Position numbers and translations under genes: made by a program. This document shows, one piece after another, positions 62,195 to 64,000 of a DNA stretch of 64,000 nt. This DNA is from Inquilinus sp. Marseille-Q2685. Lineage in GTDB: Bacteria > Pseudomonadota > Alphaproteobacteria > DSM-16000 > Inquilinaceae. Every line of letters begins with the position of its first letter. Position 1 is the stretch's first letter. The notes below the pieces were generated by a model. That model made no database searches and was not told the DNA's origin. It was given only the letters and a program-made list of their open reading frames with translations. Where the stretch lies: positions 124,001-188,000 of the forward strand of contig NZ_CAKAKL010000001.1 of assembly GCF_916619195.1 (NCBI RefSeq), read 5' to 3'.

Positions 62195-63202
62195 ATGGAC
62201 TTCTGGAGCGGATACGCCTGGCCGACGGTTCTCGTCGTCCTTCAGATCATCGCGATCGTCCTGCCGCTGATCATCGCGGTGGCCTACCTGACCTATGCCG
62301 AGCGCAAGGTGATGGCGGCGATGCAGCTGCGCCAGGGCCCGATGGTGGTCGGTCCCTTCGGCCTGCTGCAGCCGATCGCCGACGGCCTGAAGCTGCTGAG
62401 CAAGGAGACGATCATCCCCTCCGGCGCCAACCGGATGCTGTTCATCCTGGCGCCGATGATCACCTTCTTCCTCAGCCTCGTGGCCTGGGCGGTGATCCCG
62501 TTCGACGACGGCTGGGTGCTGGCCGACATCAATGTCGGCGTGCTGTACCTGTTCGCGATCTCCTCGCTCGGCGTCTACGGGATCATCATCGCCGGCTGGT
62601 CCTCGAACTCGAAATACGCCTTCCTCGGCGGCCTGCGCTCCGCGGCGCAGATGGTGTCCTACGAAGTCTCGATCGGCTTCGTCATGATCACCGTGCTGCT
62701 CTGCGTCGGGTCGCTCCGGATCTCGGACATCGTCCACGCGCAGCAGAACATCTGGTTCGCGATCCCGCTGCTGCCGATGTTCGTGATCTTCTTCATCTCG
62801 GCGCTGGCCGAGACCAACCGCGCGCCGTTCGACCTGCCCGAAGGCGAATCCGAGATCACCGGCGGCTTCATGGTCGAGTACTCGTCCATGACCTACGCGC
62901 TGTTCTTCCTCGGCGAGTACGCCAACATGATCCTGATGAGCGGGATGACCACCATCCTGTTCCTCGGCGGGTGGCTGCCGCCCTTCGGCATCGCGCCCTT
63001 CACCTGGATCCCCGGCGTGATCTGGTTCGTGGCGAAGATCCTCTTCTGCCTGTTCGTCTTCATCTGGGTCCGGGCGACGCTGCCGCGCTTCCGCTACGAC
63101 CAGCTGATGCGGCTGGGCTGGAAGGTGTTCCTTCCGTTCTCGCTGGCCTGGGTGGTCATCACCGCCGGCGTGCTCACCGCCTTCGGCTGGCTGCCGAACT
63201 GA
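62195..63202 (+). CDS. nuoH: NADH-quinone oxidoreductase subunit H
   Basis: A 335-residue membrane subunit at the base of the quinone channel, with eight or so helices. [26 protein letters not shown]-like and [21 protein letters not shown] are hallmark loops. Confidence 0.97.
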   Translation: MDFWSGYAWPTVLVVLQIIAIVLPLIIAVAYLTYAERKVMAAMQLRQGPMVVGPFGLLQPIADGLKLLSKETIIPSGANRMLFILAPMITFFLSLVAWAVIPFDDGWVLADINVGVLYLFAISSLGVYGIIIAGWSSNSKYAFLGGLRSAAQMVSYEVSIGFVMITVLLCVGSLRISDIVHAQQNIWFAIPLLPMFVIFFISALAETNRAPFDLPEGESEITGGFMVEYSSMTYALFFLGEYANMILMSGMTTILFLGGWLPPFGIAPFTWIPGVIWFVAKILFCLFVFIWVRATLPRFRYDQLMRLGWKVFLPFSLAWVVITAGVLTAFGWLPN

Positions 63203-63213
63203 GAGGCCGAGAC

Positions 63214-63702
63214 ATGGCGTTCATCGACCGCACCGCCCGCAGCCTCCTGCTCAAGGAAATCCTGGGCGGCCTGGCGCTGACCTTCCGCTACATGTTCAAG
63301 CAGAAGGCGACGCTGAACTATCCGTTCGAGAAGGGCCCGCTGAGCCCGCGCTTCCGCGGCGAGCACGCGCTGCGCCGCTATCCCAGCGGCGAGGAGCGGT
63401 GCATCGCCTGCAAGCTGTGCGAGGCTATCTGCCCGGCCCAGGCCATCACCATCGAGGCCGAGCCGCGCGCCGACGGCAGCCGCCGCACGACGCGCTACGA
63501 CATCGACATGACCAAGTGCATCTATTGCGGCCTGTGCCAGGAGGCCTGCCCAGTGGATGCGATCGTCGAGGGACCGAACTTCGAGTTCGCGACCGAGACG
63601 CGCGAGGAGCTTTTCTACAACAAGGAGAAGCTGCTGCAGAACGGGGACCGCTGGGAAGCGCAGATCGCCGCGAACATTGCGGTCGACGCGCCTTACCGGT
63701 AA
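63214..63702 (+). CDS. nuoI: NADH-quinone oxidoreductase subunit I
   Basis: A 162-residue subunit with two [4Fe-4S] clusters: [12 protein letters not shown] and [15 protein letters not shown] 63214 gives the family N terminus ([17 protein letters not shown]); a longer frame overlapping nuoH is rejected. Confidence 0.97.
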   Translation: MAFIDRTARSLLLKEILGGLALTFRYMFKQKATLNYPFEKGPLSPRFRGEHALRRYPSGEERCIACKLCEAICPAQAITIEAEPRADGSRRTTRYDIDMTKCIYCGLCQEACPVDAIVEGPNFEFATETREELFYNKEKLLQNGDRWEAQIAANIAVDAPYR

Positions 63703-63824
63703 GACCCGCCGCGCCGCCTCGCCGGAGGATTCGGCCCGGCTCCCGCAAGGGGCCGGCGCCGCGTGAGGGGTAGAGCAACCGTGACCTCGAGCGTCCAGAT
63801 CGGGACGACAGGGAGCACCGTGAG

Positions 63825-64000
63825 ATGATCATCCAGGCCTTGGCCTTCTATCTGTTCGCCGCGATCACCGTGGCCTCCGCCGTGATGGTGATCTCGGCCC
63901 GCAACTCGGTGCACTCGGTGCTGTTCCTGATCCTCGCCTTCTTCAACGCGGCGGCGCTGTTCGTGCTGATCGGGGCGGAGTTCCTGGCGATGATCCTGGT
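63825..64000 (+). CDS. nuoJ: NADH-quinone oxidoreductase subunit J (partial, cut by the window end)
   Basis: The first 58 codons of a membrane subunit: [20 protein letters not shown], then [22 protein letters not shown], the conserved start of NuoJ. Follows nuoI after 122 bp that hold a GC-rich stretch but no gene. Confidence 0.92.
   Translation, partial: MIIQALAFYLFAAITVASAVMVISARNSVHSVLFLILAFFNAAALFVLIGAEFLAMIL

Overview
The window is a high-GC (roughly two thirds G+C), tightly packed chromosomal segment of an alphaproteobacterium. Three things point to the Rhodospirillales side of that class, with Inquilinus- or Azospirillum-like organisms as my best guess: the block tig-clpP-clpX-lon-hup-tRNA-nuoA to nuoJ; the large set of polyamine and amino-acid transport and catabolism genes; and a tRNA-His that still encodes G-1 opposite C73, which Rhizobiales, Rhodobacterales and Caulobacterales have lost. 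No species assignment can be proven from the sequence alone.

Layout. 1-2.1 kb: permease and ATPase of a choline/betaine-type ABC importer. 2.4-4.0 kb: a small exopolysaccharide sugar transferase gene split by an 896-bp IS5-family element with a TAA target duplication. 4.1-5.6 kb: a PBP4-type D-Ala-D-Ala carboxypeptidase gene cut by one in-frame amber codon. 5.6-8.9 kb: a PuuB-like amine oxidase and a MASE1-PAS-GGDEF diguanylate cyclase. 8.9-10.4 kb: a COG0523 metallochaperone behind a textbook Zur operator. 10.5-11.4 kb: a DUF1272 protein and an AP2-like protein. 11.5-15.4 kb: two divergent PuuA-like ligases and agmatinase. 15.4-18.2 kb: CutA, a luciferase-like oxidoreductase and a YegD-like Hsp70. 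18.2-23.2 kb: cytochrome b561 and an RND efflux pair. 23.5-25.7 kb: an orphan small protein, a secreted CYTH-like protein and a DUF2233 lipoprotein. 25.9-33.1 kb: putrescine aminotransferase, potFGHI and agmatine deiminase. 33.2-35.8 kb: DoxX, an NAD(P)-binding protein, a DUF882 protein and a divergent ClpP. 35.9-41.0 kb: a second polyamine importer operon with duplicated binding proteins. 41.3-43.1 kb: glnB-glnA behind a sigma-54 promoter. 43.3-47.5 kb: aminotransferase, tRNA-His, HpcH/HpaI aldolase, NAD(P)HX repair enzyme, tRNA-Leu. 47.5-54.3 kb: protein quality control and HU. 54.4-54.9 kb: tRNA-Val and two identical tRNA-Asp. 55.2-64 kb: nuoA-nuoJ, with nuoJ cut by the window end.

Much of the window serves polyamine nitrogen acquisition. 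Two importers, agmatinase, agmatine deiminase, gamma-glutamyl-putrescine-type ligases and oxidase, and a transaminase feed carbon and nitrogen towards GABA/succinate and glutamate. The glnB-glnA module gives the matching nitrogen control.

The most unusual signal is a 268/269-bp intergenic element present twice (38844-39111 and 44551-44819). Each copy has 33-nt inverted termini enclosing two further long hairpin domains. The two copies differ at 16 stem positions, and at 14 of them the opposite arm carries the matching change, so secondary structure appears to be what is conserved. One copy sits inside the second polyamine operon and buries the start region of the following permease gene in its outer stem. 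Other oddities are an apparent AUU start codon on the next gene of that operon, the amber codon in the PBP4 gene, and an IS insertion that leaves the catalytic core of the sugar transferase intact.
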